Positions 46,085-56,158 of a stretch of DNA of 64,000 nucleotides are shown piece by piece. Origin of the DNA: Pseudoalteromonas sp. P1-9 (lineage in GTDB: Bacteria > Pseudomonadota > Gammaproteobacteria > Enterobacterales > Alteromonadaceae); NCBI RefSeq assembly GCF_001399975.1, contig NZ_LKBD01000025.1, positions 1 to 64,000 on the forward strand, in the 5' to 3' direction. The translations under genes were made by a program, and so were the position numbers. The notes under the pieces are model-generated. The model made no database searches and was not told where the DNA came from. It worked only from the letters and a program-made list of their open reading frames with translations. Every line of letters begins with the position of its first letter. Within the stretch, counting starts at the first letter, position 1.

Positions 46085-47433
46085 TGGAAAACGTACATAT
46101 TCTATTGGTGGAGGACGATACTGCTCAAAATGAGTTAATCGCTGCAATGCTAAGTGCTGAGGGGTTTACCGTCACAGCGACATTTAGCGTGGAAGAAGCG
46201 ATTGGGGCGCTTAAAGCTGATAATCGCATTAGCTTAATTTTTAGTGATTGGAAACTGGGCCAGTTAAGCGGGCTTGAGTTGTTAGAATTTACGCGAAAAA
46301 ACAACTTTCCCGTGGGTATTGTCATTGCCACAGCCTATGGCTCAATTGATCATGCAGCTCTTGCCATAGAAAAAGGCGCGGATGACTATTTAGCAAAGCC
46401 ATTTCAGCGCCAAGAGCTATTACTTGCACTCGCCAAAGCAAATAAAGCAAATCAGTTACGTTTAACCAACCAAACGCTTAATAATCAACTGAGCCAACAA
46501 GACAGCATGGTCGATTTGATTGGCAGTGCTCCCTGTATACAAAAGGTATTTCAACGCATAGAAAAAGTGGCTTCCACTAACGCAACTGTTTTAATTAGTG
46601 GTGAAAGCGGCACCGGAAAAGAGCTTGCTGCGCGTGCGCTTCATAAAATTTCACCGCGCAAAAATAGCCCCTTTATTGCCATTAACTGTGGCGCAATTCC
46701 TGAATCCATTGCCGAAGCTGAATTATTTGGCGCCAAAAAAGGGGCTTTTACTGGTGCTAATCAAGACAAGCTCGGTAAATTTGCCGCGGCCGACGGCGGT
46801 ACGTTATTTTTAGATGAAGTGGCGGAGCTTAGCCCGCAATTACAAACTAAACTACTGCGCTTTTTACAAGAGGGGGTGATCACCCCGTTAGGCTGTCACC
46901 AAGAAGTAGCACTTGATGTGCGTGTGATTGCCGCAAGCCATAAACAATTATTAGCACAAGTTGAAGAAGGCCTTTTTCGTGAAGATTTGTATTATCGCTT
47001 AAACGTTGTGCCTATTCATATGCCTGCGCTGCGTGAGCGAAGTGAAGACATCGGCAAGCTTATTCACTACTTTAAAGACAAATTTAGCCAGCAATATGGT
47101 GTGGTTATCGAACCATTAAGTGCACACACGTTAAAACAGTTATTAAACTACCCGTGGCCTGGTAATGTTAGACAGCTATCAAATTGCATTGAGCGTTACG
47201 CCCTACTTGGCGATGAAGACGAACTATTTGAGAGCCTTACACACGAAAACGGGCAACTCCAGCAAGGCGATAAATATACCCTGCCAAATGAAGGAATAGA
47301 TTGGCATCAGTTTGAACGCGATATTTTATTGCAGTCGCTTAAACGCTGCGAAAATAATAAAACTGCAGCCGCAAAATTATTAGGGCTAAGTTACAAAGCC
47401 TTTTTATATCGACTCGAAAAACACCAAATTTGA
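46084..47433 (+). CDS. Sigma-54-dependent NtrC-family response regulator
   Basis: A 449-residue activator. The receiver has Asp55 in LIFSDWKLG. The AAA+ domain has Walker A GESGTGKE, the sigma-54 contact loop GAFTGA in FGAKKGAFTGANQ, and Walker B LFLDEVAEL. The C-terminal Fis-type helix-turn-helix is NNKTAAAKLLGLSYKAFLYRLEKH. It is phosphorylated by the upstream kinase and must activate RpoN promoters; the best local candidate is the secreted-protein gene at 43835. Confidence 0.95.
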   Translation: MENVHILLVEDDTAQNELIAAMLSAEGFTVTATFSVEEAIGALKADNRISLIFSDWKLGQLSGLELLEFTRKNNFPVGIVIATAYGSIDHAALAIEKGADDYLAKPFQRQELLLALAKANKANQLRLTNQTLNNQLSQQDSMVDLIGSAPCIQKVFQRIEKVASTNATVLISGESGTGKELAARALHKISPRKNSPFIAINCGAIPESIAEAELFGAKKGAFTGANQDKLGKFAAADGGTLFLDEVAELSPQLQTKLLRFLQEGVITPLGCHQEVALDVRVIAASHKQLLAQVEEGLFREDLYYRLNVVPIHMPALRERSEDIGKLIHYFKDKFSQQYGVVIEPLSAHTLKQLLNYPWPGNVRQLSNCIERYALLGDEDELFESLTHENGQLQQGDKYTLPNEGIDWHQFERDILLQSLKRCENNKTAAAKLLGLSYKAFLYRLEKHQI

Positions 47434-47513
47434 CCGCTTATCATTAAATTTCACATTGCGTAGGTTTTTGCATTAAGCTAAAAGCCACATTTACTCGAAG
47501 GTTAGGAGCGACA

Positions 47514-47756
47514 ATGAGTGGCACAACGATGATTGTAATGATCGTGTTTGTCTCAGTAGGTTTTGGCGTATTGGCAGATATGTACAACAAGCACATTAAA
47601 TTTAAAGAGAAGACGTTAAAACACAATCAAGCAAGTGATGCACAAACTGAAGATTTAAAACAACAAATCACCAAGCTAACTGAACGTGTTCAAGTACTCG
47701 AAAAAATTGTAACGGACGATGGCTACCAAGTAGCGAAAGAAATCAATAAGTTATAA
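47514..47756 (+). CDS. PspB-like small membrane protein
   Basis: An 80-residue protein with one N-terminal transmembrane segment (about residues 4-22: TTMIVMIVFVSVGFGVLAD) and a coiled-coil tail ending LTERVQVLEKIVTDDGYQ. This layout, and the tail L-x-x-R-x-x-x-LE-x-I, match PspB, which helps sense inner-membrane stress. No other psp gene is nearby, so PspB homology is tentative. Ends at a strong terminator, with a GGTTAGGAGCGACA SD region before the ATG. Confidence 0.6.
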   Translation: MSGTTMIVMIVFVSVGFGVLADMYNKHIKFKEKTLKHNQASDAQTEDLKQQITKLTERVQVLEKIVTDDGYQVAKEINKL

Positions 47757-47793
47757 AAAAAGCGCTAAGTATTTTACTTAGCGCTTTTTTTGT
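47755..47793. terminator. Bidirectional intrinsic terminator
   Basis: Perfect 11-bp stem AGCGCTAAGTA/TACTTAGCGCT with loop TTT and flanking A- and T-runs, between the PspB-like gene and the leftward methyltransferase gene. Confidence 0.92.
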
Positions 47794-47813
47794 TTCGCAT
47801 AGTTCTACTTATT

Positions 47814-48737
47814 TTATGCTAGACGATAAACCAGCGCTTTTAGATTTGCGCCATCTGGTTCTTCAAAACGTGGAGCCGCTGGCAGCCGTTCAACAAAGCT
47901 CAGTCGTCCTTCAGTGGCGTCACTGACCATCTCAATAAACTGGTTTTCTGAAACATCGGGGCTGTTAGCACATAACAATAGCTGCGTGTTGCTGTGACAT
48001 AAATCAGGCAAACGGCGTAAGATTTTTTGATAATCTTTGGTTAGTACGAAACTACCTTTTTGAAAACTCGGCGGATCAACTACAATTAAATCAAACGGTG
48101 CGGCTTTTTTTAATTTACCAAATGACTTCAAAATATCGTGAGGTAAATAACTAATATTTTCTGCCACGTTATTTAGTCGATGATTATCAGCCCCCGTACG
48201 CAACACTGATTTATTCATATCCATATTAATAACTTGTTGAGCGCCACCTAATTTAGCGACAACCGAAAACGCACAGGTATATGAAAACAAGTTAAGTACT
48301 TTTGCATCGTGACTATTATTTTTAACAAACGCCCTGCCCTCACGCATATCAGGAAAAATACCCGTATTTTGCGTTTTGGTTAGTTGTACCCAATATTTGG
48401 TGCCAAGCTCTGCGACTTCAAAGCGGTCTTGCACCTCACCAAACGGCACAGATACTTGCGTATCACGTCCGGCACGGTACTGAAACACAAGCCCTTTTGC
48501 GTCAAATCCAGCAGCTTGCTGCGCTTGCCAAACTGCATCAGTTAATGCATTTTGCGTTGCTTCATCAATTGGGTTGTAGCACGCAAGAAATAAATACGGC
48601 GGGTACCAATCTAAATTGATGAAATTAGTTTCACCTTGGCTATCACCACGGCCATGATAAACACGGCACACTTCATCGTTAAACGGTGCGCCTTTAGCAA
48701 TAGCGCTTAGTAAATTGGTTAAATCGATATTAGGCAT
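47814..48737 (-). CDS. Class I SAM-dependent methyltransferase (RlmI/RlmK-like)
   Basis: A 307-residue protein with the catalytic Rossmann domain of the RlmI/RlmK class. Motif I is [19 protein letters not shown], motif II is VINMDMNK and the catalytic motif is [10 protein letters not shown]. The N-terminal PUA domain of RlmI is absent. It probably methylates rRNA or tRNA, but the target is not known. It overlaps the uvrB stop by 8 bases, so it is translated from the uvrB transcript. Confidence 0.85.
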   Translation of the reverse strand: MPNIDLTNLLSAIAKGAPFNDEVCRVYHGRGDSQGETNFINLDWYPPYLFLACYNPIDEATQNALTDAVWQAQQAAGFDAKGLVFQYRAGRDTQVSVPFGEVQDRFEVAELGTKYWVQLTKTQNTGIFPDMREGRAFVKNNSHDAKVLNLFSYTCAFSVVAKLGGAQQVINMDMNKSVLRTGADNHRLNNVAENISYLPHDILKSFGKLKKAAPFDLIVVDPPSFQKGSFVLTKDYQKILRRLPDLCHSNTQLLLCANSPDVSENQFIEMVSDATEGRLSFVERLPAAPRFEEPDGANLKALVYRLA

Positions 48738-50745
48738 TTATTAATTCTTGATGTAATTGTTGAATTTGATCTCGTACGCTTGCTGCCTTTTCAAATTCAA
48801 GGTCACGGGCAAACGCCAGCATTTCAGATTCAAGTTGTTTGATTTTCTTGTTAATTTCATCGGCTGATAAAATTTCAGCAGTCGCTTTACTAACCGTTCT
48901 CTTACTTGCTTTGGGCGTATCATCAACTTGCTCACCCACGTCCATAATGTCGGTGATTTTCTTATTCAAGGCTTGTGGTGTAATGCCGTTGTCTACGTTG
49001 TATTGATGCTGAATACTGCGCCTACGTTCTGTTTCGTCAATTGCGCGCTTCATTGAATCGGTTATTCGGTCCGCATATAAAATTGCGCGGCCGTTAATGT
49101 GACGCGCAGCACGACCTATGGTCTGGATAAGCGAGCGGGTTGAACGCAAGAAGCCTTCCTTGTCAGCATCTAAAATCGCCACCAAAGACACTTCAGGCAT
49201 ATCTAACCCTTCACGAAGCAAGTTAATTCCGACCAGTACATCAAATACACCAGCACGTAAATCACGAATAATTTCAACGCGTTCAACGGTATCGATATCA
49301 GAGTGAAGGTAACGCACTTTTACATCGTGATCATTTAAATAATCAGACAAATCCTCAGCCATGCGCTTGGTCAGTGTGGTAACTAATACACGCTCGTTAA
49401 GCTCAACACGTTTATAAATTTCAGACAATAAATCATCGACTTGCGTTCCGACTGGGCGAATTTCAAGTTCGGGATCTAATAAACCTGTTGGACGAATAAC
49501 CTGCTCGGCTACTTCGTTATTAGAGCGTTCTAATTCATAATCCCCAGGCGTTGCCGACACATAAATCGTTTGTGGCGAAATCGCTTCGAATTCTTCAAAC
49601 TTTAACGGACGATTATCAAGTGCCGATGGTAAACGAAAGCCATACTCCACAAGGTTTTCTTTACGACTGCGATCACCACGGTACATTGCACCTACTTGCG
49701 AAACGGTTACGTGTGATTCATCAATGATCATTAACGCTTCGTCTGGCAAGTAATCAAGCAATGTCGGTGGCGGCTCGCCAGGCGCCCGACCCGATAAATA
49801 ACGCGAGTAGTTTTCAATGCCTGAGCAATATCCCAGCTCACTCATCATTTCAATATCGTATTGGGTGCGCTGTGCCACACGCTGCTCTTCAACTAAACGG
49901 TTATTATCAAGTAACTGTTTACGACGAAGTTTAAGTTCTTCTTTAATGTTATCAATGGCAGCAAGAATTTTCTCACGCGGCGTCACATAGTGGGTTTTCG
50001 GGTAAATTGTGGCGCGAATAATATGCCTTTCCACAGCGCCAGTAAGTGGATCAAAAATGCTTAAGCGGTCCACTTCGTCGTCAAACATTTCAACGCGAAT
50101 AGCCATGGTTTCAGATTCAGCAGGGAAAATATCAATTACTTCGCCGCGCACACGATATGTGCCACGTTGAAAGTCAATGTCATTGCGGGTGTATTGCAGT
50201 TCAGCAAGTCGGCGCAGTAAGTCACGCTGATCTATGGTGTCACCTTGTTTTATCAGTAACATCATCTTTAGATAGGAATCAGGATCGCCCAAACCGTAAA
50301 TAGCCGAAACTGATGCAACAATAATAACGTCTTGTCGCTCAAGCAACGCTTTGGTCGCAGATAAACGCATTTGTTCGATGTGGTCGTTTATTGAAGCGTC
50401 TTTCTCTATAAAGGTATCACTTGCAACGACGTACGCTTCTGGCTGGTAATAGTCATAGTAAGAAACAAAGTACTCCACCGCATTTTCAGGAAAGAACTCT
50501 TTCATCTCACCGTATAGCTGAGCAGCTAGGGTTTTGTTATGCGCCAAAATAATGGTCGGGCGATTTAGCTCTGCAATAACATTCGCCATGGTAAAGGTTT
50601 TACCTGTACCGGTAGCACCCAGTAAAGTTTGGTGGGCCAATCCTGCTTCGAGTCCATCAACTAGTTGCGTGATGGCAGTTGGTTGATCGCCATTGGGTTT
50701 AAAGGGCGATACCAATTTGAAATCTGAAACATTTTCTTTACTCAT
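48730..50745 (-). CDS. uvrB: UvrABC system protein B
   Basis: A 671-residue DNA-repair helicase-like protein. Walker A is GATGTGKT at about residues 43-50, the damage-verifying beta-hairpin [11 protein letters not shown] follows, DESH is the DEAD-type box, and the C-terminus carries the UVR motif [21 protein letters not shown] that binds UvrC. UvrB forms the stable pre-incision complex in nucleotide excision repair. Length is close to E. coli UvrB (673). No SOS box was searched for in detail in the short upstream gap. Confidence 0.98.
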   Translation of the reverse strand: MSKENVSDFKLVSPFKPNGDQPTAITQLVDGLEAGLAHQTLLGATGTGKTFTMANVIAELNRPTIILAHNKTLAAQLYGEMKEFFPENAVEYFVSYYDYYQPEAYVVASDTFIEKDASINDHIEQMRLSATKALLERQDVIIVASVSAIYGLGDPDSYLKMMLLIKQGDTIDQRDLLRRLAELQYTRNDIDFQRGTYRVRGEVIDIFPAESETMAIRVEMFDDEVDRLSIFDPLTGAVERHIIRATIYPKTHYVTPREKILAAIDNIKEELKLRRKQLLDNNRLVEEQRVAQRTQYDIEMMSELGYCSGIENYSRYLSGRAPGEPPPTLLDYLPDEALMIIDESHVTVSQVGAMYRGDRSRKENLVEYGFRLPSALDNRPLKFEEFEAISPQTIYVSATPGDYELERSNNEVAEQVIRPTGLLDPELEIRPVGTQVDDLLSEIYKRVELNERVLVTTLTKRMAEDLSDYLNDHDVKVRYLHSDIDTVERVEIIRDLRAGVFDVLVGINLLREGLDMPEVSLVAILDADKEGFLRSTRSLIQTIGRAARHINGRAILYADRITDSMKRAIDETERRRSIQHQYNVDNGITPQALNKKITDIMDVGEQVDDTPKASKRTVSKATAEILSADEINKKIKQLESEMLAFARDLEFEKAASVRDQIQQLHQELINA

Positions 50746-50753
50746 ATTTCCCT

Positions 50754-52136
50754 CTAAACAGTGTGTGGCACAATACTATTATGGCATTTGGTTAACTGCT
50801 TTTTAAACCATGTGTATGAAACACATGCAGTGAATAAGTTACCCACTAACGCACCAATAAATAGCCCTTGTAAGTCGCCGATTAAACTACCGACATAGGC
50901 AAATGGCAAATAAAACACAAATAAGCGTACAATACTAAGCACCAGCGCGTGCATTGGCTTGTGTAATGCGTTTAATGATGAATTAGTTAAAATTATAATA
51001 CCCTGCAAACCGTAGCCTAACGGTAAAATGTAGATAAACAGTTTTATCACATCGATAACACTTTGCTCTTCAGCAAATATATGGCTTATCACACCACTTA
51101 ACGCGATAAGCACTAGGTAAATAACGAACTGCCATATAAGTACAAACTTCAGGCTCGCCATATAAGCTGCCTCAACACGGTCGTAACGATTTGCACCGAA
51201 ATTTTGGCTAATAAAAGGTGGTAGTGTCATAGAAAGTGCTAACACCACAATACTGGCGATTGATTCGATACGACTTCCCACACCAAATGCCGCCACCGCA
51301 TGCGCGCCATAGCTTGCGACAATCGCAGTCATAATTGCCATTGCTATCGGCGTTAGCATATTTGCACTGGCTGCTGGTACGCCAATTTTTAGCATTTTTA
51401 CCGTTGCAGTCATTACACTTTGCTGACACTTTTCCCAGGCCACAAGTTTGCGCTTAATAATCAGTAGATAAAGAATAAAAGCAACACCAAATGACCACGC
51501 AATAACACTCGCAATCGCAGCACCTTTAATGCCCATGGCAGGCACTGGTCCAAAGCCAAAAATTAAGATAGGGTCCAAGATTGCGTTTATCACCCCCGCC
51601 CCGCCCATAATAATGCTGGGTGTTTTAGTATCGCCACTGGCACGCAAAACGGCGTTACCAATCATTGGGGTAATAAGTAGCGCGCTGCCGATAAACCAAA
51701 CCGTCATATAATCACGAATATAAACCAGCAGTTCTGGTGTCGCGCCAAGTAATGTAAAAATCGGAGTAATCAGTAAATAGCCAATAAAAGACGTCACCAC
51801 AACTAACAATGCAGACACGATTAATGCGACTGCACCATCGAAACGCGCTTCAGCGTGATTATTTGCACCAAGTGCTTTAGCAATTATTGCCGATGTGGCG
51901 ATACTGAGGCCTATTGCAAGGCTGATAACCGTAAATGTAACCGGAAAGGTAAAACTAATTGCAGCAAGTTGTTCTGTGCCCAACATACTGACAAAAAAAG
52001 TATCGACAATATTAAACAACATTAAGGTGATCATGCCGAAAATCATTGGCACGGTCATTTTAACAAGTGTTTTTTCAATCGGCGCTTCGAGAAGCGATGC
52101 GGCGCTATTTGCTGATTGCGATTTAGACTGTTGCAT
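50754..52136 (-). CDS. MATE family multidrug efflux transporter
   Basis: The start [19 protein letters not shown] at 52136 is preceded by AAGGGT and gives 460 residues; the longer in-frame reading to 52247 is unlikely. Twelve hydrophobic segments form two bundles with the MATE features [31 protein letters not shown] and [20 protein letters not shown]. Such proteins export cationic drugs using Na+ or H+ gradients. It ends 8 bases from the start of uvrB, so both may be read together. Confidence 0.92.
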   Translation of the reverse strand: MQQSKSQSANSAASLLEAPIEKTLVKMTVPMIFGMITLMLFNIVDTFFVSMLGTEQLAAISFTFPVTFTVISLAIGLSIATSAIIAKALGANNHAEARFDGAVALIVSALLVVVTSFIGYLLITPIFTLLGATPELLVYIRDYMTVWFIGSALLITPMIGNAVLRASGDTKTPSIIMGGAGVINAILDPILIFGFGPVPAMGIKGAAIASVIAWSFGVAFILYLLIIKRKLVAWEKCQQSVMTATVKMLKIGVPAASANMLTPIAMAIMTAIVASYGAHAVAAFGVGSRIESIASIVVLALSMTLPPFISQNFGANRYDRVEAAYMASLKFVLIWQFVIYLVLIALSGVISHIFAEEQSVIDVIKLFIYILPLGYGLQGIIILTNSSLNALHKPMHALVLSIVRLFVFYLPFAYVGSLIGDLQGLFIGALVGNLFTACVSYTWFKKQLTKCHNSIVPHTV

Positions 52137-53407
52137 GAGGACCCTTATATAAGCACCGCAACATTCTAATGAAATGAGCGCGTTGATACCATCGCAAATT
52201 AACTTTTTACAAACCCGCCCAGCCAATGTAAACAAAAAGTAAACCAAAAGAATTCTACATTTACATTTGATTTATATAAACACACTGATATTCCGATAGA
52301 TACTCAGTTAGTAACAGCTAACAACCACTGCTCCGACTAGTTTTTACACAACAACTTGCGCAATAAATATACCGAGATTATATTTCGAACAATTTTCAAC
52401 CAAAAACCATCAAATAAATTAAACCATTGAATTTATTAGTAAATATTTTTTGTTTGAAAACTATTGCATTTCTCTTACAACCGATAAATAAAGGGCTTGG
52501 TTATGTTCTCAAAGATTCATAAACAGAGTTATCCACAGATTTAGTGGATAACTAAATGTAGCCCTTTATTAATCAGCGATTACAAAAATAAATATGTCAT
52601 AGAGTGCGCTAATATCAGTATCAAAAAAATTGCCAAGAAAAATATTGGTACTTTTGCACTAGTGATTAATTCATTAATCGTTAGGTAAATTAAAATAGTT
52701 ATTATTAGAACCGATTGTGCGTTTTATTTGCTTTTGTATAAGGCGATTTATAATCGAGCATGTCTTTTTATTAGTGTCTGATAATCGAGAAACATACTTT
52801 TTAAGTTCCTAATCACACTTAGAGTCAAACTGGGTATAGCGTATTGCTTTTTAGTATTACACGTTTTTACTAGTTTAATTGTTCTGGACTTAATTCTATG
52901 TGTGATAAATATTAGTGCCTCTTTGTTTCTTTATACACTCGAGTTGGAGATGTATCGCCACAGTTTTGCATTAACCTGCCAATTCAGTGAAGAAAATAAG
53001 TCACAAAGTATTCATCAATGCTTTCTTTAGCATCTATATCTAAAAGCACAATTAAAAGTACGTGAACTTAAGTCTGCGTTTTATTGTGAATTCGACATTG
53101 TGAATTTGACTCAGTAATAAATAGCTTTTAGGTATTTACCGATAAACACTAATTACTTAAAACCGCTAAAAATAAAAACCAAGCTCAGGGTTTATATAAT
53201 CAGTAAGCACAATTTTGAAGAAATAAAATGAACAGCAAGGTAGCGAGTGTCTAATTTTTAACTTTAGATACTTCATTTTAATATGTAATTTCCATCGTTC
53301 TTAAAAAGCTAATGAACAAATAACACACGAAAGCAGTTAAAAAACTAGCAAGTTGCACAACAAATATGCATTCAAACCACTTTTTTAACTTTCTTAATTA
53401 ATAGTTG
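52137..53407. other. 1.27-kb AT-rich non-coding region upstream of the tRNA-Asn cluster
   Basis: No convincing gene on either strand. Visible structure: an 11-bp inverted repeat AATAAAGGGCT/AGCCCTTTATT (52487-52497 and 52560-52570) enclosing a perfect 10-bp hairpin; a 16-bp palindrome GATTAAT-TC-ATTAATC (52664-52679); and a direct repeat of TTGTGAATT(C/T)GAC at about 53084-53110. It also contains the MATE promoter. A small RNA could be hidden here but none is recognised. Confidence 0.6.
52487..52570. repeat. Nested inverted repeats with DnaA-box-like sequences
   Basis: An outer 11-bp inverted repeat (52487-52497/52560-52570) encloses an inner perfect 10-bp one, AGTTATCCAC/GTGGATAACT (52527-52536/52544-52553). 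The inner left arm reads TTATCCACA, a perfect DnaA box on the plus strand; the right arm gives TTATCCACT on the minus strand. Confidence 0.6.
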
Positions 53408-53436
53408 TTGACACTTCCCCATGCTGTCATTAATAT
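53408..53436 (+). promoter_or_regulatory. Strong sigma-70 promoter of the tRNA-Asn cluster
   Basis: TTGACA (53408-53413), a 17-base spacer and TAATAT (53431-53436), followed by the GC-rich discriminator CGCCCC, as in stable-RNA promoters under stringent control. Confidence 0.88.
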
Positions 53437-53461
53437 TTCGCCCCGTTGAGAACAACGCCAT

Positions 53462-53538
53462 TCCCCCTTAGCTCAGTTGGTTAGAGCGACGGACTGTTAA
53501 TCCGCAGGTCCCCCGTTCGAGTCGGGGAGGGGGAGCCA
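53462..53538 (+). tRNA. tRNA-Asn (GUU), copy 1
   Basis: 77 nt including the encoded CCA. Acceptor stem TCCCCCT/AGGGGGA, D-arm GCTC/GAGC, anticodon loop CTGTTAA with anticodon GTT, T-loop TTCGAGT on a CCCCG/CGGGG stem, discriminator G. Confidence 0.97.
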
Positions 53539-53558
53539 AGTTCTTAGCATTTAACGAT

Positions 53559-53635
53559 TCCCCCTTAGCTCAGTTGGTTAGAGCGACGGACTGTTAATCC
53601 GCAGGTCCCCCGTTCGAGTCGGGGAGGGGGAGCCA
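53559..53635 (+). tRNA. tRNA-Asn (GUU), copy 2
   Basis: Identical in sequence to copy 1; follows it after 20 nt. Confidence 0.97.
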
Positions 53636-53663
53636 ATCGTTAATCTACTTTAAGTATGCTTGT

Positions 53664-53740
53664 TCCCCCTTAGCTCAGTTGGTTAGAGCGACGGACTGTT
53701 AATCCGCAGGTCCCCCGTTCGAGTCGGGGAGGGGGAGCCA
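53664..53740 (+). tRNA. tRNA-Asn (GUU), copy 3
   Basis: Identical to copies 1 and 2; 28 nt spacer. Confidence 0.97.
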
Positions 53741-53761
53741 AAGCACACTGCCCTATTTAGT

Positions 53762-53838
53762 TCCCCCTTAGCTCAGTTGGTTAGAGCGACGGACTGTTAA
53801 TCCGCAGGTCCCCCGTTCGAGTCGGGGAGGGGGAGCCA
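53762..53838 (+). tRNA. tRNA-Asn (GUU), copy 4
   Basis: Identical to the other copies; 21 nt spacer. No clear terminator hairpin was seen before the next gene. Confidence 0.97.
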
Positions 53839-54035
53839 AATCTTACCTTTCTATATAACATTTTATTACCTTTATTAGACTTTTCTTAGAATATAACTTA
53901 CCATTTCATAAGTGATTTTTTGTATTAGTGACAGAGTCTTGGTCTTGCATAGCTGACAAGTATGCCGATCTATCGTTGTCCCCTATTTCATTTAATACAA
54001 TCTACCAATTAATACAGCGTGAGATAAGAAAAACC

Positions 54036-55967
54036 ATGGCAGGATTAACTCGCTTTATTACAATCCAAGTATTTTTTTGCTTGCTTGCAACAGCACTTAC
54101 TGGATATATGCTTAATTCAGCGTTGCATCAATATGCAAACTCGCAACAGTTAAAAGTGCAAAGAGCAATCGATCTCGAGCTCTCTCAAGTAACGACAGAT
54201 CAAGATATCGAAGCATTCGCAAAAAGTATAAAATTACAGTACAACCTTGATAAATTAGTTATTAAAGACAAAGAAAATGAAACTATTTTCAGCAATCAAG
54301 GAAACTTAAGCTACCTGCCCTTTTTGGTAAAACACCTACAAGATTACAAACCGTTTATCCGTTCTCAACATGGTACGGGAAGCGATTTAGGCCTAAAAAT
54401 AGAATTTACATTACGCCTACAGCAAACAGCTGAGATCGTACAAAACGCTTTTTTGATTTTATTTCTGATCATTTTAGTACTCACCCTTGTGCCTTTTATC
54501 ACGTTAAAGCTAACGTTAATGCAAGCGTCAAATCGTATGGGCGATGCCATTTCAAATATGGTCGATAAGTACATTGAAAATGACAGTAAAGATGGCAAAC
54601 TCGATTCATCGCTTGCAGATAACGCTGTAAGTAATATTTTTCCGAGCATTGTTCGTTTAAATGGCTTTTTAAAGCGCAAGCAAAAAGACATTGAATCCTC
54701 TGCCCTTGATATTAAACGCGAAGCCTACAAAGACACTGTGACAGGACTAGGTAACCGCAATTTATTTATTGAGCACTACGAACACCAAATTGAAAACGCC
54801 GACAAACCATGTTTCGGTACCCTTGCCGTTATTCGCTGTACTGAATTGAACTTGATAAACCAAACGCGCGGTTATCAGCAAGGCGATGAATACATTAAAG
54901 ATGTGTCAGATCTCATCACCCAAGCTATTGGCACCTACTCTGGCAGCACCAGCTACCGCTTAAATAGCTCAGACTTCGCGGTACTGTTAATCAACGTGCC
55001 AATTAAAGAAGCAGAGAAGCTTGGCGAAGTACTGCAAAGTAAATTTACTGAATTTCAGCAACATGTTGAACTTACCAGTGTTGCAAATACCGGTATTGTG
55101 TCATTTGAAACAGGCAAGCCCCTCAGCCCATTATTGGCGCAAGTAGATACAGCTCTTAGCCTTGCGCAAAGTAAAACCACAAATGGCTACCATATTCAAA
55201 AAGAAAGCGACATTATTGATAACGTTTCAGCAAGTTTTGGTAATCAAAATTGGCGTCAAGTGATTGATGACGTATTAAACAACAATCGCATTCAGTTAAT
55301 GATCCAAACCATTATGCCGACTAGTCGTAGTGCTAAGGCTTACTCTGAGATTTTCGCGCGTTTTAAAACGTCTGATGAACACATTTTGCCAACCTCTTCT
55401 TTCTTAGCAATGAGTGAAAAGCTTAATCAACACGCACACGTTGACCGTCTTGTTATCGAAGAAGCGATTAATGCTATTAAAACGCGTAACTTGAACGACC
55501 AGTTTTTCGGTGTAAATGTATCGGCTAAAAGTGCCCACGACGAGCAGTTTTCTATTTGGCTTGAGCGTCGCTTGTTAAAAGATAACGCCATTGCCGCTAA
55601 GTTAATTTTTGAAGTGAGTGAATTCGGCTTACAGCAGAATGTAAAAGCATCAAAACGCTTTATTGATATGATCCACCGTGTAGGTGCACGTATTACCGTT
55701 GAACGTTTTGGTGTTGGCTTAACCTCATTTAAATTTTTCCGCGATTTAAAACCTGATTTTATTAAAATGGATGCAACCTACACGCGCGGCTTAGAAGAAG
55801 ATAAAAACAACCAGTACTTTATGCGTTTAATGGTTGATTTGGCCCACCGCATTGGCGTTACTGTACTTGCCGAAGGTGTCGAAAGCCAAGAAGAAAAACA
55901 CATTATCGAACAGCTGTGTTTAGATGGTGCACAAGGCTATTACATCGAAAAGCCGAAAGAGATTTAA
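54036..55967 (+). CDS. csrD: Degenerate GGDEF/EAL protein, CsrD-like
   Basis: The start at ATG 54036 (MAGLTRFITIQV) gives 643 residues, close to E. coli CsrD (646); an in-frame start at 53928 is possible but lacks a signal-like pattern. Two N-terminal TM segments (about residues 8-28 and 138-160) flank a periplasmic sensor. The GGDEF site is replaced by NSSDF (near residue 310; HRSDF in E. coli CsrD). In the EAL domain the signature reads EIF (438-440) and the DFG-type aspartate is Glu in VERFGVG, while FIKMD and AEGVES remain. Both domains look catalytically inactive. E. coli CsrD targets CsrB RNA for RNase E decay. Confidence 0.72.
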   Translation: MAGLTRFITIQVFFCLLATALTGYMLNSALHQYANSQQLKVQRAIDLELSQVTTDQDIEAFAKSIKLQYNLDKLVIKDKENETIFSNQGNLSYLPFLVKHLQDYKPFIRSQHGTGSDLGLKIEFTLRLQQTAEIVQNAFLILFLIILVLTLVPFITLKLTLMQASNRMGDAISNMVDKYIENDSKDGKLDSSLADNAVSNIFPSIVRLNGFLKRKQKDIESSALDIKREAYKDTVTGLGNRNLFIEHYEHQIENADKPCFGTLAVIRCTELNLINQTRGYQQGDEYIKDVSDLITQAIGTYSGSTSYRLNSSDFAVLLINVPIKEAEKLGEVLQSKFTEFQQHVELTSVANTGIVSFETGKPLSPLLAQVDTALSLAQSKTTNGYHIQKESDIIDNVSASFGNQNWRQVIDDVLNNNRIQLMIQTIMPTSRSAKAYSEIFARFKTSDEHILPTSSFLAMSEKLNQHAHVDRLVIEEAINAIKTRNLNDQFFGVNVSAKSAHDEQFSIWLERRLLKDNAIAAKLIFEVSEFGLQQNVKASKRFIDMIHRVGARITVERFGVGLTSFKFFRDLKPDFIKMDATYTRGLEEDKNNQYFMRLMVDLAHRIGVTVLAEGVESQEEKHIIEQLCLDGAQGYYIEKPKEI

Positions 55968-55979
55968 TTTACACCATTT

Positions 55980-56005
55980 AAAAAGGGGCGTTATCGCCCC
56001 TTTTT
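55980..56005 (+). terminator. Intrinsic terminator of the csrD-like gene
   Basis: AAAAAGGGGCG-TTAT-CGCCCCTTTTT, 13 bases past the stop codon and upstream of rsxA. Confidence 0.9.
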
Positions 56006-56158
56006 AACGCCATAATTACCTTTTGTTTAAATTTCACACTAAACACCCCACACTACCTTAACAATTGAAACTGAATGAGATTTGTTTAACGGAATAAGTT
56101 GAGCTTTAATCCGAAAATTTGGATAATAAGCGTCAAATGTAGCGCATATAAGATTTCA

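Noticed and set aside
52527..52553. Replication origin
   Set aside because: Only one perfect DnaA box and one near-copy are present, without a box cluster, an AT-rich unwinding element next to them, or dnaA, dnaN, gidA or parAB nearby.
53462..53838. Direct repeats as a mobile element or CRISPR
   Set aside because: Each unit is a complete tRNA-Asn with an encoded CCA; the repeat is tRNA gene duplication.
53839..54035. Extended start of the csrD-like gene at 53928
   Set aside because: The extra 36 residues are polar and unlike known CsrD starts, and the Met at 54036 directly precedes the first membrane segment; kept as a possible alternative only.
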